NCBI GenBank assembly: GCA_028564705.1
Contig: JAPXFQ010002080.1
Span: 186,001-250,000 of the forward strand
Direction of reading: 5' to 3'
From: Apricaphanius iberus
Taxonomy: Eukaryota > Chordata > Actinopteri > Cyprinodontiformes > Aphaniidae
Length of the DNA: 64,000 bases
Within the stretch, counting starts at the first letter, position 1. Each line of letters starts with the position of its first letter. Of this stretch, positions 51,001-62,565 are shown in pieces. A program made the position numbers and the translations under genes. The notes below the pieces were generated by a model. That model was not told where the DNA came from, did not search any database, and saw only the letters and a list, made by a program, of their open reading frames with translations.

Positions 51001-51080
51001 AAAATCCCCAGACAGGCTGAGAAAAACTGCAGCCCTGAGGACAAGGGCGAAGAGCAGAGGTCTGCTTTACCGATTTAAAC
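48060..51080 (-). mobile_element. DIRS retrotransposon, degraded and interrupted
   Basis: On the minus strand the parts come in DIRS order. A gag-like region (51044-50700 with CEFCRQLRHSTLERHVKFLQ, on to about 50244). A reverse transcriptase remnant (50019-49762, DAYFHVGIHPDHRQLLRFA). An RNase H-like part (about 49660-49500, QIWKKFGKAEVDLFASRTNR). After an inserted Tc1 piece, the start of a tyrosine recombinase (48593-48210, RARSTGGLYAYRWRAFEQWC). Frameshifts occur between and within blocks. DIRS elements integrate with a tyrosine recombinase, not an integrase. This copy cannot move. Confidence 0.85.
48550..49490 (-). mobile_element. 5'-truncated Tc1-like element inside the DIRS
   Basis: Begins at the standard terminus CAGTGGCTTGCAAAAGTATT (48550). 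The transposase is read on the minus strand, from HKVGLYGRVARRKPLL (about 49485) through KYGGGSIILWGCFSS to the last catalytic-region remnant near 48950, with at least two frameshifts. The first third of the gene and the other TIR are missing, so the DIRS/Tc1 junction near 49490 is not a clean insertion end. Confidence 0.8.
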
Positions 51081-51099
51081 TCAGTGCTCATCCCGTACC

Positions 51100-52140
51100 A
51101 CGGAGTGAATCAGAATAGCGATGAGTGAACGAAAACAAAGAAATTAACGGAGCAATGAAAAAGTTAGCCCTCGATGGGAAGATATGCAAGCCTGTAGGCA
51201 GCGATGGCTAACACCAGCGAACAATTGAACTAACCTCTCTTTGCTAGTGATGGTGACATGAAGCCCCATGAGACATTAAACCACCTGAGCCAATTGGTTC
51301 AAGGAAGGGTTCATCCCTTCATGTGAACAAATATCCCCCTAGTGGCCATGTGCATAATCACAGGCAGCTGTAGCTCTTGTGTGATGCATTAAACTTGTGA
51401 GACTGCTATGCTATGGTTCTTGGGAATGACTATAGGGACATAAAAATATAATTTCTCTGTAAAATATTACAAATGTGAATAAAAAAAAATATTTTTGAAT
51501 TTATTCTGTCTGTAAATTATCCCAAAATGGTAGTATCATATGTTATGGCAAGATATGTAATAATGTTCATTCACTTTAGGCAAAAGGCCTGGGTTTAAGC
51601 AGGCAGAGGAAAGTGAAAGTGCTTGTTTAACTAGGAAGAAGGCACTGAATGTGATTGTGTAACTTGGACAATGATGTACAGAATAGAAACCTTTTCACAA
51701 CGCAAATAAGGTGGCTGTGTGCACAAAAACACAAGTTTGAGACTATATAATCTGTGCTACATTAGTTTTTGCTTTTCCCAATATTGCAGGGGGCTTTCCA
51801 ACCTGTTAATACTTGGGTCCTTATTCTCATGCAAAGCACGGTAATGCCTTAGCATTAATGAGGTGTTATTATTGTACCCCAACTTCTTGGAACACAATAA
51901 ACATTTCACCTTTGAATAAGAAACTGTAAAAAACACAGTTCTTAATTAGCAAATCTAACTTGTCTGACATAATGTAATATTGAGGTTACCTTATCAGGAG
52001 TTATCAGGTTAAAATATTCACACACTGGGGAAATCCTCTTACTTGCTGGCTCCATTATCTCTCTCCTCATTCTTCAAACTATAATCACAAAACTATCTCC
52101 AAACTATATAAACGCTAACCAAACTCTCAAAACCCACATT
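51100..52140. other. Intergenic, with a possible solo-LTR-like block
   Basis: The block 51540-51935 starts TGTTATGGCAAG, has a TATA-like 'gactatataatctg' at about 51738, and a poly(A)-like 'aacacaataaacatttc' at about 51890. This arrangement resembles an LTR. I could not fix a TG...CA pair or a duplication, so it is only suggested. Confidence 0.3.
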
Positions 52141-52459
52141 GTGAATGGAACCTGATAGGTTAATATTGCTCTCAGACCTCTCAGCAAACGCTGAACCGCT
52201 TCCTGAAGCAGTCATGTGGTACAGCCGGACAGTAGGGGTTCAGGGGTCATTGTTTTTGGCTCCTCCCCTAAATGAAGCGTGCCTCGATATGCGCTTTGTG
52301 GAAACGCCCCCTCCACTGCTTGACACGCTGCGAAGCCTCAGCACACATCATAACATCACTACTCATTGCCACTAACGTGCTAGGGTGTGTTCTCAGTGAA
52401 GAGCGTAAGAACTGTGGAAGGAGGGTGGGCGTGGCCATCTCCTGGCGTCACACTCGTTT

Positions 52460-53841
52460 GTGGGGCGCCAAATGTAACATGCAATATTTCGTGGACAGAA
52501 TGACTTCTGTGTCACGAAATGCATATATTCATGACGAAACCATGTTACATCGTAACGCCGTTTGTCCACGAAATACACTAATTGGTTTGCATTGTGTCCA
52601 CGAAACACTGGAGAGACCACATCGTTTCGTGGACCAAATTGACGGGTGGCCTTTTCCTTTCGTGGACATAAGGCTGCATGCACTATTCACTGTCGTAGAC
52701 TAAATAAACTTTCGTCCACAAAAGTATTCTGTTGTGTTACAGAAATTATTACGTGTAAAAGAGGGATTTATTCTCCAACTCTGCAGTTCCAGAAGGCATT
52801 GCGTCCACGGAATAGTAACTTCGTAACTTACGAAATTCTTTCAGTGATGTATGCTTCCATTACGTGGACGAAATGCACAATAGAATCACAAAATAAGTTT
52901 TGTGACCTACTACATTTCGTGAGTGAGCAGTTTACAAAATGAATTATGTGTCATGATAATGTCATTAGTTGGACGAAATGCATAATAGAATCACGAAACA
53001 CGCTTTGTGACCTGCTACAATAAATTTCGAGTAAGCAGTTTATGAAATGAATTATGTGTCATGATAATGTCATTACGTGGACAAAATGCACAATAGAATC
53101 ACGAAATCAGTACTGTAGAAGTCATAACGTGGGCTCAGTAGAACTGCTACAGTACATTTCGTGAGTCATCATTTTACAAATTAAATTATGTAAAAGCCTT
53201 TCGTCCACGAAATTCAAGCAATGTCACTGAATTCATTTTGTAAGTTATTAAGTTACTATATGGTGACACATAATTCATTTCGTAAACTGTTGACTCATGG
53301 AATGTATTGTAGCCGGTCACAAAACTGATTTTGTGATTCTGTTGTGCATTTCGTCCACGTAATGACATTACGTGGACACATAATTCATTTCCTAAAATGC
53401 TGACTCACGAAATGTATTCTATTATGTGTTTTGTCCACGGAATGAAAGCATACATCACTGAAAGAATTTCGTAAGTTATGAAGTTACTATTCCGTGGACG
53501 GAATGCCTTCTGTAACTGCAGAGTTGGAGAATAAATCCCTTTTTTACACGTAATAATTTCTGTAACAAAACACAATACTTTTGTGGACGAAAGTTTTTTT
53601 AGTCTACGACAGTGAATAGTGCATTCAGCCTTATGTCCACGAAAGGAAAAGCCCGCCAGTCAATTTGGTCCACGAAACGATGTGGTCTCTTCAGTGTTTC
53701 GTGGACACAATGCAAACCAATTAGTGTATTTCGTGGACAAACGGCGTTACGATGTAACATGGTTTCGTAATGAATATATGCATTTCGTGACACAAAAGTC
53801 ATTCTGTCCACAAAATATTGCATGTTACATTCGGCGCCCCA
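52460..53841. mobile_element. Foldback DNA transposon, MULE-like, arms at least 420 bp
   Basis: The sequence from TGGGGCGCCAAATGTAACAT inward is repeated in reverse complement from 53841 backward, and the match runs for at least about 420 bp with scattered changes. The middle (52880-53430) is also made of shorter inverted copies. The flanks CACTCGTTTG (52450-52459) and TACTCATTTG (53842-53851) agree at 8 of 10 bases, suggesting a 9-10 bp duplication. Long TIRs with a 9-10 bp duplication point to Mutator-like elements; the frames in the arms are mirror images of each other and not genes. No transposase is present. Confidence 0.8.
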
Positions 53842-53984
53842 TACTCATTTGTCTTCACATGTGTGATTAGAAGTTTCTTCAGCTGACCAAGCGAGTGTGT
53901 GATGTCCCATAGTACCTACGGTGTACAGAGTGAATACACAGAAAAGGAAGTCCAGATCTCGCGAGAATCCATCTTGCAGAGTAA

Positions 53985-54055
53985 GGTTACTAATTGCAGA
54001 GAAGACCACCAGCAACACATATAGTGGTGGCAACATTATGCTGTGGGGATACTGA
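53985..54055 (+). mobile_element. Short Tc1-like fragment
   Basis: 'tagtggtggcaacattatgctgtggggata' type sequence, from the HGGGSIMLWG part of a Tc1 transposase; nothing else is left. Confidence 0.55.
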
Positions 54056-54419
54056 CCTGTAGTTCCCAAAGCTGGGGCCATAAGTATGCAAGTCTCTGGT
54101 GACTGGTCATGAGATTTAGAAATGAACTGAAATTATTAAAATGATGATGAGAAATCATTATTGTAGAAATGCTGGAAAAGATTTTTCAAAAAGTTGGAAA
54201 GAAATGAAAGCAAAATATTGGCCAATATATTGCCTTTTGATCCTGATTGTGTATTTATTTTACACAAAATGTACCCGACATGGTAAAACATTTTGTGTGC
54301 TCAATCAACAGTGGTCATGACCCTCTTACTTTTTTACTATGCTTGGCAGAAGCTGCAGTGTTTTGGAACCATTGACCCAGACAAACCAAATTGAATTAAA
54401 ACAAACCATGGCTAAATGA

Positions 54420-54610
54420 AGGAGTTTTGTGGCAGATAATGCCTTATTAGCCCTAATTGACTCCCATTATATGGATATAAACAGAACAGACTGGATTAAA
54501 AACTTCTAAAGAACTCCAACTGGCTCCAAACATGTCTGGTTGATTAAATGAACGTAATATTTACTAAAAAAAATAAGGTCCAGGTTAAAGAAAACACTTT
54601 TCCTTTAATG
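54420..54610 (+). repeat. Dispersed repeat shared with 45960-46510
   Basis: See the matching phrases given for the erh intron 3 copy; opposite orientation here. Confidence 0.4.
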
Positions 54611-54814
54611 GGGCTGAATACAAATGTGTGTCACACCTTTCAGACTTTTATTTGCAGAAAGAAACCGTTTTATAGCCCCCCACCTTTCCCATTTTAATTT
54701 CACAAAACGTTGAAGTTTTGTGGTTGCAAAGTGATCAGAAAATGGGTTGGATAGGACAGACTTTTGCAATGTGCTGTGTTTGGTGAGTCTTCGCAGGAAG
54801 AACATCTAGGTAAT

Positions 54815-55618
54815 TTGGGACATCAGGTAAAATTGGACAAATAAGGTTTCAAACCTTTATCTCTTTAAATATAAGCAGCCAATAAAAAAATGCTACTATG
54901 TTACTGTTACTACCTTTAAATTGTTGCTGTTTGTAATATACAATCATTTTATTTATCCAAAATATTGAAGGTGAGACCACTGACATGTCAATTTTGTCAT
55001 CTTGATTGTAAGGATATTGCAGCTAAAGTAATTTGAATATAACAAAAAACATGAATGAAATGTAGATTGTGTGTTAGGTTTAGCTGAATATCAAAATGAT
55101 CAGGCAGTATGATTAGATTTTTCAAGGAAAAATCATTTCAGCTGATGTGGTATGCTTCAGGCAATTTGAGACAATTTTTTTTGTTAAAACGGGACACTTT
55201 TGGCTGATGTTAATGGGTATGAGTTTAAGCCACAAGGATCAGACATCACATGAACATGTCCCTTTTATGCCACATTGTGAGATATTACAAATAGTGTGAC
55301 AGTTAAACTAGGTAAATTACCAGAGAATATGTTGTATTTTTCAATGTTGCCAATTCTTCAAACCACATCACCTGTCCTATTTTACCTGAACTACTGTCCC
55401 ATTTTACCTGAACCTCTACCCAGATCAGATATTGTCCACTTGTAGCCTTTAAAGGTTAAAATCTTGTAAACTATTGTTATTGGCAATATATTTTCTGCAC
55501 AAAAATTTTACCAAGACTCATATTAAGCTATACGATTCATTAATTTCACCAGGTGTAGCATTTTAAATGGTTTACTTGTGATCAACCAAAAAGTTACTCA
55601 ATTTACCTGATGTCACCC
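54815..55618. mobile_element. Candidate TIR element
   Basis: 'GGGACATCAGGTAAAATTG' at about 54817 mirrors 'CAATTTACCTGATGTCACCC' at about 55599-55618. Two tandem 'gtcccattttacctgaac' motifs lie inside at 55376-55415. AT-rich and non-coding. No convincing target duplication. Confidence 0.45.
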
Positions 55619-56084
55619 TTTCAGAAAAGTACATTCTGAGTTTTTTTATTAATAAAAAAATCACTAAAAGCAAAAGGAGAGATGCGTTTTTGTGTAAAAA
55701 AAAGGATAAAAGCATGAGTCCATCCTTATCAAGCAATGATTAATTGAGCGATTCAACTGATTAAGTTCATTTTCCCACGTATTCCACTTTCTTTAAGTTT
55801 CAAGTCGACTCTTAAGTGGAATGGGATGAAAATACATTTTCAGAAAATCGATAAAATGTCATGAAATAGGACTGCGAGCCTTGTGAAGGAACGCGCCGCG
55901 GAAGCGCAGGGTGGCATTTGAAGGGTGTCGGCCCGCCTGATGGGGCGCGGGAGGCGGCCAAACTCCGCCTGAACTCGCTGCCGGAGCCGCTGGATCCTCT
56001 CATGTCATCTGTCCCTCTCTCTCCTACCTTTGTGTTGTGATCGCAGTCTGTTTTTCTCACACCCACTCCGGCGCCCCTACCACA

Positions 56085-56120
56085 CCCCCTCCTCCTCCTC
56101 CTCCTCCTCCATCACCACCA
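56085..56120. repeat. (CTC)n/(CCT)n tract
   Basis: About nine CCT units followed by CAC/ACC triplets, in the bicra upstream region. Confidence 0.8.
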
Positions 56121-56486
56121 CCACTACCCCCCTCTCCTCCTTTTAGCATCTGAAAAGACCACTGAGTGAGAATCGATGGCGCAGAGGCCCGCTTGACAGG
56201 ACAATAAACCACAAAGAAGGGGTGAGGGTGTGTTGTTTTTTTTTTTTCCCTTCTCTCTTCTTCCTCTCTCGGTTATTCTTTTAATAGCGGAATTTACTCA
56301 GGCGACCAAACGAGAAAAGGAATCGCTCGGGTGCTGACTGCGAGGAGAGAGAGATATTTAACATCAGGCATCTTTTGTTACCGCGATATGATTTACAGCA
56401 AGCGTCAGCTGCCGTGGATCTACACTGAGGGGGGAAATATAGAGATATTATAGATTTTTTTAAAAACAAGGAAAATAAGCACGTAA

Positions 56487-56506
56487 GGGGGGGGGGGGGG
56501 GGGGGG
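56487..56506. repeat. Poly(G) run
   Basis: About 19-20 consecutive G in the bicra upstream region. Confidence 0.85.
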
Positions 56507-56800
56507 AGAATGGGGAGAAGCGGCGTCTTGCATCGTCTCGGACATAAATTGAATATGAACCCACATCACCTTACGTAACCTACAAACGCATCGGCGGATC
56601 CTGGTCCTGTTATGGCCAAAGAGAATAGCAGCGCACTGGCCGCTGCAGACTCGGATGATGAGTCGGTATACCTTCATGAGTATTAATGCGGTTGTCTGCT
56701 CGTAAACAAACGCATCGGCGGAGAGGGAGAGACGTTGAAATTGGTTGCAGGGCAGTGAGTAACGTTAGATCAGGCTGGCGCTGTGCAGAGGTGTTCCACA

Positions 56801-56802
<2 letters not shown>

Positions 56803-56838
<36 letters not shown>
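56803..56838. repeat. (GCT)12 triplet repeat
   Basis: Twelve uninterrupted GCT units. Frames through it read poly-Ala or poly-Ala on the complement, but nothing shows it to be coding. Confidence 0.9.
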
Positions 56839-56840
<2 letters not shown>

Positions 56841-57466
56841 CCTCCCCTCATTCCCAGCCATGAGGAGAGGATGATCACATCCAAGGCGCAGGGGAGCCGT
56901 CTATTTACAGCTGAGCCGCTCGGATCTGCCCCCAACAATAGCTCCCAGCAGCCTCGGGCGTAATCAATAACCAGAATCTGTTGTGGCTATGGATTTGAAC
57001 CGGTTCACTCCCAGAAAACTGATGAATCACCCATTGATCTTTCTCCTGAGATGAAGGTGTGTTTATGATAACATGGAGTGACCTGACTGTATGTGGTCTC
57101 CTCTAATCTCCTCTCCTCCAGCCACCCCGCAGCGATGCCCCAGCAGAGAGAGGTCCCGGCTCCGTCCTGCTGCCACCGCCACCGCCGCCACGGCCTGCTG
57201 CCCGCCTGCCCCCAGACGCTGAAGTGCGGCCACAGCTTCCCATGAAGCCACCACCAGAACTCAGCTCGACCCGCTCTGCATGGGGCCTCTCACATGTAAA
57301 GTATGTGCCTACTTTCCATAAAACTTTTCCCCCCAGGGAAAATAAAATACTTTTTTTATTAACTATATGCATTCGGTTTCCTTAGAAACCAATTGAACTG
57401 ATTGGAATTAGGAACTGAAGGAATAATTGGAATTAATTTTCTGGTAAAATGCCTTGAGATTACATA

Positions 57467-58956
57467 CAGTGGGGTAAAAAAAAGTGTTTAATCAGCCACT
57501 AATTGTTCAAATTTTCCCACTTAGAAAATATGAGAGAGGCCTGTTATTTCGCCATAGGTACACTTAACTGTGGAAGACGGAATGTAAAAGAAAAATAATC
57601 TTTTATGATTTTATTTAAAATAATTTGTTGGTATAATAGTGAGAAAAAAAGTATTTGGCCAATAACAAATGTTCATTTCAATCCTTTGCAAAGTAACCTT
57701 GGTTGCCAATGACAGAGATTAGACGGTTTTTTTGTAGGTCTTCACCAGGTTTACGCACACTGTAGCTGGTATTTTGGCCCATTCCTCCATGCAGATCTTC
57801 TCTAGAGTTGTGATGGTTTGGGGCTGTCGCTGGGCAACACAAACTTTCAACTCACTCCACAGATTCTCTGTTGGATTGAGGTCTCGAGAGCGGCTAGGCC
57901 ACTCCAGAAGCTTGAAATGCTTTTAATGTAACCACTCCTTCGTTGCCAGAGTGGTGTGTTGGGGATCACTGTCGTGCAGGAAGATCCAGCCACATTTCAT
58001 CTTCAAAGCTCTCTTTGACGGAATGAGTTTTTTTCCCAAAATTTTACAATGTCTGGCCCCATTCATCATTTCCTTAATACAGATAAGTCATCCTGTCGCT
58101 CTTTGCAGAAAAGCAGCCCCAGAGCATGATGTTTCCAACCCCATGCTTCACAGTGGGAATGGTATTCTTTCCCCGCCAAACATGGCAAGTGTCAAATATT
58201 TGAAAGACTTGAACACATGAGATTCTCCCAATCTTACTTCTGTATCACCCAGCTGCTCTCCGACAAACTTACCTGGACCTTAACATGTGCTTGCTTAAGC
58301 AGAGAGACTGGCGGATTTGAATCAATCATGAGTATATTACTAATAGTAACCTTTTGTTACCGTGGTCCCAGCTCTCTCCAGGTCATTGACCAGTTCCACC
58401 CGTGTAGTTCTGGGCTGTTTCCCCATCGTTCTCAAGATCATGTGTAACCCACACAGTGAGATCTTGCATGGAGACTCAGGTTGAGGGGTTGTCAGTGATT
58501 TATTTTCTAATAATTGCTCCAACAGTTGGTCTCTTCTCACCAAGCTGTTTGCCTACTGTAGATTGGCTCATCAGTCTTGTGCAGGTGTACAATCTTGCCC
58601 CTGGTTTCCTTGGACAGCTGGTCCAAGGTTGGAGTCTGACTGTTTGAAGGTTTGGACAGGTGTCTTTTATACAGATAATGAGTTCATACAGATGCATTAA
58701 TACAGGTAACAAGGGGAGGATAGAAGGGCTTCTAAAAGAAGAAGTAACAGTTCTGTGAGAGCCGAAATTCTTGCTTGGTTGTAGTGGCTAAATACTTACT
58801 TTCTGCACCATGTAATGTGATTTTCTGGATGTTTCTTTACATTCTCTCTCTTACAGTTGATATATACCTATGATGACAATTACAGACCTCTCCCATCTTT
58901 TTAAGTGGGAAAACTTGCACCATTAGTGGCCGACTACATACTTTTTTGCCTCGCTG
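57467..58956 (-). mobile_element. Tc1-like element with both ends, dead transposase
   Basis: TA at 57465-57466 and 58957-58958. About 100-bp inverted repeats start CAGTGGGGTAAAAAAAAG and, reversed from the right, CAGCGAGGCAAAAAAGTA. Minus-strand transposase pieces include the N-terminal ESPCKISLCGLHM and NDLERAGTTVTK (58543-58340), and further C-terminal parts down to about 57700, with frame breaks. 1490 bp, in bicra intron 1. Confidence 0.85.
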
Positions 58957-59089
58957 TATGTTGTGAATCGGCGATATAAAAATAAACAGAAACTCTGTTT
59001 ATTTTCCCAAAATAATTTCAAAATTCGCACTGATTTTCCTACATTCTCTTTAGTCTGCTTTAAAACTTACTTGATCACACATCTTTTTT

Positions 59090-59500
59090 TTAATTTTATT
59101 CATGTAAACCCTAAAGCACATGCAACAGTTACTCCAAAATACATCAGTACGTCTGGATTTAAAGCAAGAGACCAACACAAAGGGGTGCATTATTGCATCT
59201 GGGGGGTTTTCTAACCTTAAACTTTCTTAGTTGTATTAATTTTTGGACTTTGACTGGCCCATTTTAATGCATGGATATGCTTTGATGCTAACAATTCCAT
59301 TGTGGATCTGAATACATGTTTTGGGTTGGTGTCCTGCTTGGAAGACGATACTCTGCAACAAATAAAAAGTGTTTTGCAGCCAGTATTAGTTTTTCCTCCA
59401 TTCTTTCTCCCCCATTCTGACTAGCTACTCTGTCCCAGGTGAGGGAAAGAAACCCTTTTAGCACGGAGAAAAACAACTTCAATAATGAGAAATGTTGCTG
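59090..59500 (-). mobile_element. Decayed Tc1-like fragment
   Basis: Reverse-strand phrases 'gactttgactggcccatttt' and 'ttttgggttggtgtcctgct' are typical of the C-terminal part of Tc1 genes. No ends are visible. Confidence 0.5.
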
Positions 59501-60083
59501 ACAAGATTTTTCTTGTGAAGTTGTGCTAGAAATAGCTGATTTCTCTGAAGAAAAGGATCCTCACAGCATCACAGATGGTTTTGGATGAATGCTCTTGTGT
59601 TTACAAATTAGTAGACTTCTGAACGGAATCCGTTGCAATCAGAGTAAATGAGGGAAAATCAAGATGCACACCAAACTTTTCATATTTTTATTTATAAATT
59701 TTAAAAAACTCCAAAAAAACTATATATTTCCTGAAACTTCAAAATATGTGCTGTTGATCCGTCTCATAAAATCCTTGTAAATGACACTTGTTCTTGTACC
59801 CATCAAAAACCTTTCTGTCTCATCACTGCCCTTCTCTTGACTTTCTTTTGCAACTGTTTTCCATTTTTTTAATTTAAGCGTTTAGTATATTTAATAAAAT
59901 GACATAACAGGAGAGACATTCATTGTCATCTTTCGAATATACACAAAAGTTAGTAACGGAAACCTCTTGATCCAAAAAGGCTTCTTCTGCCTGGAATTTA
60001 AGGAGGAGTCCCACTTTATTAAAATATAAGAAACATAAGAAGACTTTGCTCTTTATCAGAATTTACAAAATAATGACATTGTA

Positions 60084-61694
60084 CAGTGCTCTGCATAAAT
60101 GAGTACACCCCCTTTAAAAAGTACGATTTCAATCAGTAGCTCAAGGAACAAAAGAATAATTTCCAAACTTTTCACAAGACTTAGTTTTATTGAACACTTA
60201 TTTAACTCCATAACATGAAATTAAGGTTAATAATCTACTTTAGATCACAAAATCTTCAGTTTTACTCAAATTGGTTGAATAAAAAATGAAAACACCCAGC
60301 AACAAAAACTACTACATCTAGAATTTTGTATGAGCACCATGATTTTTAGGAACAGTACCAAGTCTTCCAGGCATAGAATGAACAAGCTGGCCACATCTAT
60401 CTTTTTCCATTCTTCAAAAATAACCTCTTTTAGAGCCTGGATGCTGGATGGAGAGGGATTCTCAACTTGTCGCTTCAGAATTCCCCACAGTTGTTCGATT
60501 GGGTTCAGACCCAGAGACAAACTTTCCCATTCAATCACCTTCACCCTGTTCTTCTTCAAAAAATGCAGCAGTAGCTTTAGATTTGTGTTTTTGGATCATT
60601 GTCATGGTGGGAAATTGACCACAACCACAGAGTGATGGCAGCATCTTCTCCTTCGGTATAGAGCAGTACATTGTTGAGTTCATGATACCATCAATGAAAT
60701 GCAGCTCCCCAACACCAGTAGCACTCATGCAGCCCCACACAATGACACTGCCACCACCATGTTTCACTGTAGGCACCATGCATTTTTCTTTGAAATCCTC
60801 ACCTTTACGAAACCATACAGTTTTTAAACCATTAGTTCCAAAAACCGTTATCTTGGTCTCATCACTCCAGAGTATAGAGTCCCAGTAGTCTTCATTTTTT
60901 CAGTGCGGGCCCTAGCAAATTCTATGTATACTTTTTTGTGCATGGGCTTTAGGAGAGGTTTCTTTCGTGGATGTTACCCACGCATGCTGTTCCTGTGCAG
61001 TGTGCGCCGTATGGTGTCACGGGAAACGGTCACTCAAATTTGGGTTTCTACTGCTTTAGCTAACTGCAGTGAACTTGCATGGCGATTTTCTTAAACCCTT
61101 CTCAGAAGACGCTCATGTCTAGAGGTAAACTTCCTTGGATGGCTTGGACGTCCCTGTAAGATGGTTGCACTTCCATCTTAAATTTTTTGGATCACTTTTG
61201 CTACAGTATTTTGACTGATATGTAAAGCTTTGCTGATCTTCTTGTAACTCTAAACCTTTTTTGTGTAAAGAAAGTATTTCCTTTCTCAGATTTCTCTTCC
61301 ATGGGGAGCCATTACTGACACCATGAAATAGGAAGGGCTTTTCTTTAAGTAATGCCCTTTTATTGTCACTTGTCTGCTGGAAACCTTTATGAATCATTAG
61401 ACTCATCTGTGGTTGAATGCCTGTTAATTTGAATTTTGTAGTTTGAAGTGTGGCTTTTCTCCTAAGACTATAATTGGGGTGTAATAATTTTTGCAACATG
61501 GGTTTGAATGAATTTGTTAGAAAAAATAACTTTTTTTTTGTGTGTGCAAATTAACAAATCTCATTTGCAATCAATGGCCCATATTTGTGTGAGTATTTTG
61601 CAGTATAGTATATCATACAAAATGTTGATTCTGAAAGGAAGCTAAAGGTTTTCTGACAAATATAGTGGAGTGTACTCATTTATGCTGTGCCCTG
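60084..61694 (-). mobile_element. Second Tc1-like element with both ends
   Basis: TA at 60082-60083 and 61695-61696. Ends CAGTGCTCTGCATAAATGAG and, reversed, CAGGGCACAGCATAAATGAG. The minus-strand transposase starts near 61500 and reads through KHGGGSVIVWGCMSATGVG (about 60770) to GLNPIEQLWGILKRQVE (about 60500), with several frameshifts. 1611 bp. A different family from the element at 57467. Confidence 0.85.
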
Positions 61695-61739
61695 TAAATA
61701 CAAATATTTAACATATAATAACTTATTGGATTAATTTAA

Positions 61740-62565
61740 TCTTGTATCTTTACAAGCCTTCCAGAGCCTGTTGCCAAAAAGTATCCCCACAGCGTATGCT
61801 GCACCACCATGCTTCACAGTGGGGATGGTGTGCTTGTGGTGATTCAGTTCAGTTTATTTATACAGCGCCAAGTCACAACACATGTCATCTCTTTACAAGT
61901 CATTTCAATTCAAACATACACACTTTACAATCAGTCGAAAACGTTTCTATTTAAAGAAGCCCAGAAGTTTCCATTAAGTCAATGACCTGCAGCATTCAGC
62001 TTCTCCTGATCTCCAGTGTTTGGTGTCTGCCACACATAGCATCTTGTCTGATTGCTAAAAAGCTCAATTTTAGTGTCTTCAGACCAGATCTAGGCAGATT
62101 CAATCACCTGCTATATTCCTTGCATGTTTTGTTAATGGGTTTAAGTGAACAGTGGATGTTCAGTGGTTTAGAGTTTTTTTTTTTGCATCCATACGCTGAC
62201 TTCTACTTTTCAATAACCTTTTCTCTGCTTGAGTTGGGATGTTCTTTTGTCTTCATTCTGTAGTGATAGCTAGGAATACTTATTAACTAGGAAATGGTCC
62301 TTTGGTGTCCAGCCAACTACTAGCACCAGTTTGCTGGACCTCTGTTGAATTAGGTTAGTCACTTTAAAGGGGGTGAATATTTATGCAATCACCTATTTTC
62401 TGTTGGAATTATTTCACAGAAATAGGTTTTTCACTTTGATAATAAATGGGGTTTTTTTGTTCATCCAGAAAGCCACATTTTGTTGAATATGATTGATTTG
62501 TAAAATGAATGAAAATGGTAAAACATCCAAGGAAGAGAATACTTATATTTATAGGCACCGTCGTA
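61740..62565 (-). mobile_element. Third Tc1-like remnant with an inserted SINE-like piece
   Basis: 61740-61840 and 61990-62565 are reverse-strand Tc1 phrases ('ccaccatgcttcacagtggg', 'ttcagaccagatctaggc', 'aggaagagaatacttatatt'). Between them 61846-61985 holds 'cagtttatttatacagcgcc', a phrase common to another fish retroposon. Degraded. Confidence 0.6.

Larger units (their letters stand above)
55850..57304 (+). promoter_or_regulatory. bicra: bicra CpG-rich promoter and 5'UTR exons
   Basis: CpG-rich from 55870-56000 and again 56590-57290, unlike the AT-rich surroundings. A clean acceptor (ctcctctcctccag, ending 57121) starts a probable non-coding exon, 57122-57304, with donor CACAT|GTAAAGT. 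An upstream exon may end at ATGAAG|GTGTGT (57058). An ATG at 57243 opens a short frame that does not join the main frame, so it would be an upstream ORF. Exon limits are inferred. Confidence 0.5.

Noticed and set aside
52460..53841. CRISPR-like array suggested by the repeated TTCGTGGAC motif
   Set aside because: Spacing is irregular, orientation alternates, and the host is a vertebrate; it is a foldback transposon.
52272..53870. Pairs of 75-143 aa frames in the foldback element
   Set aside because: The two sets are mirror images of the same inverted repeat and encode nothing recognisable.
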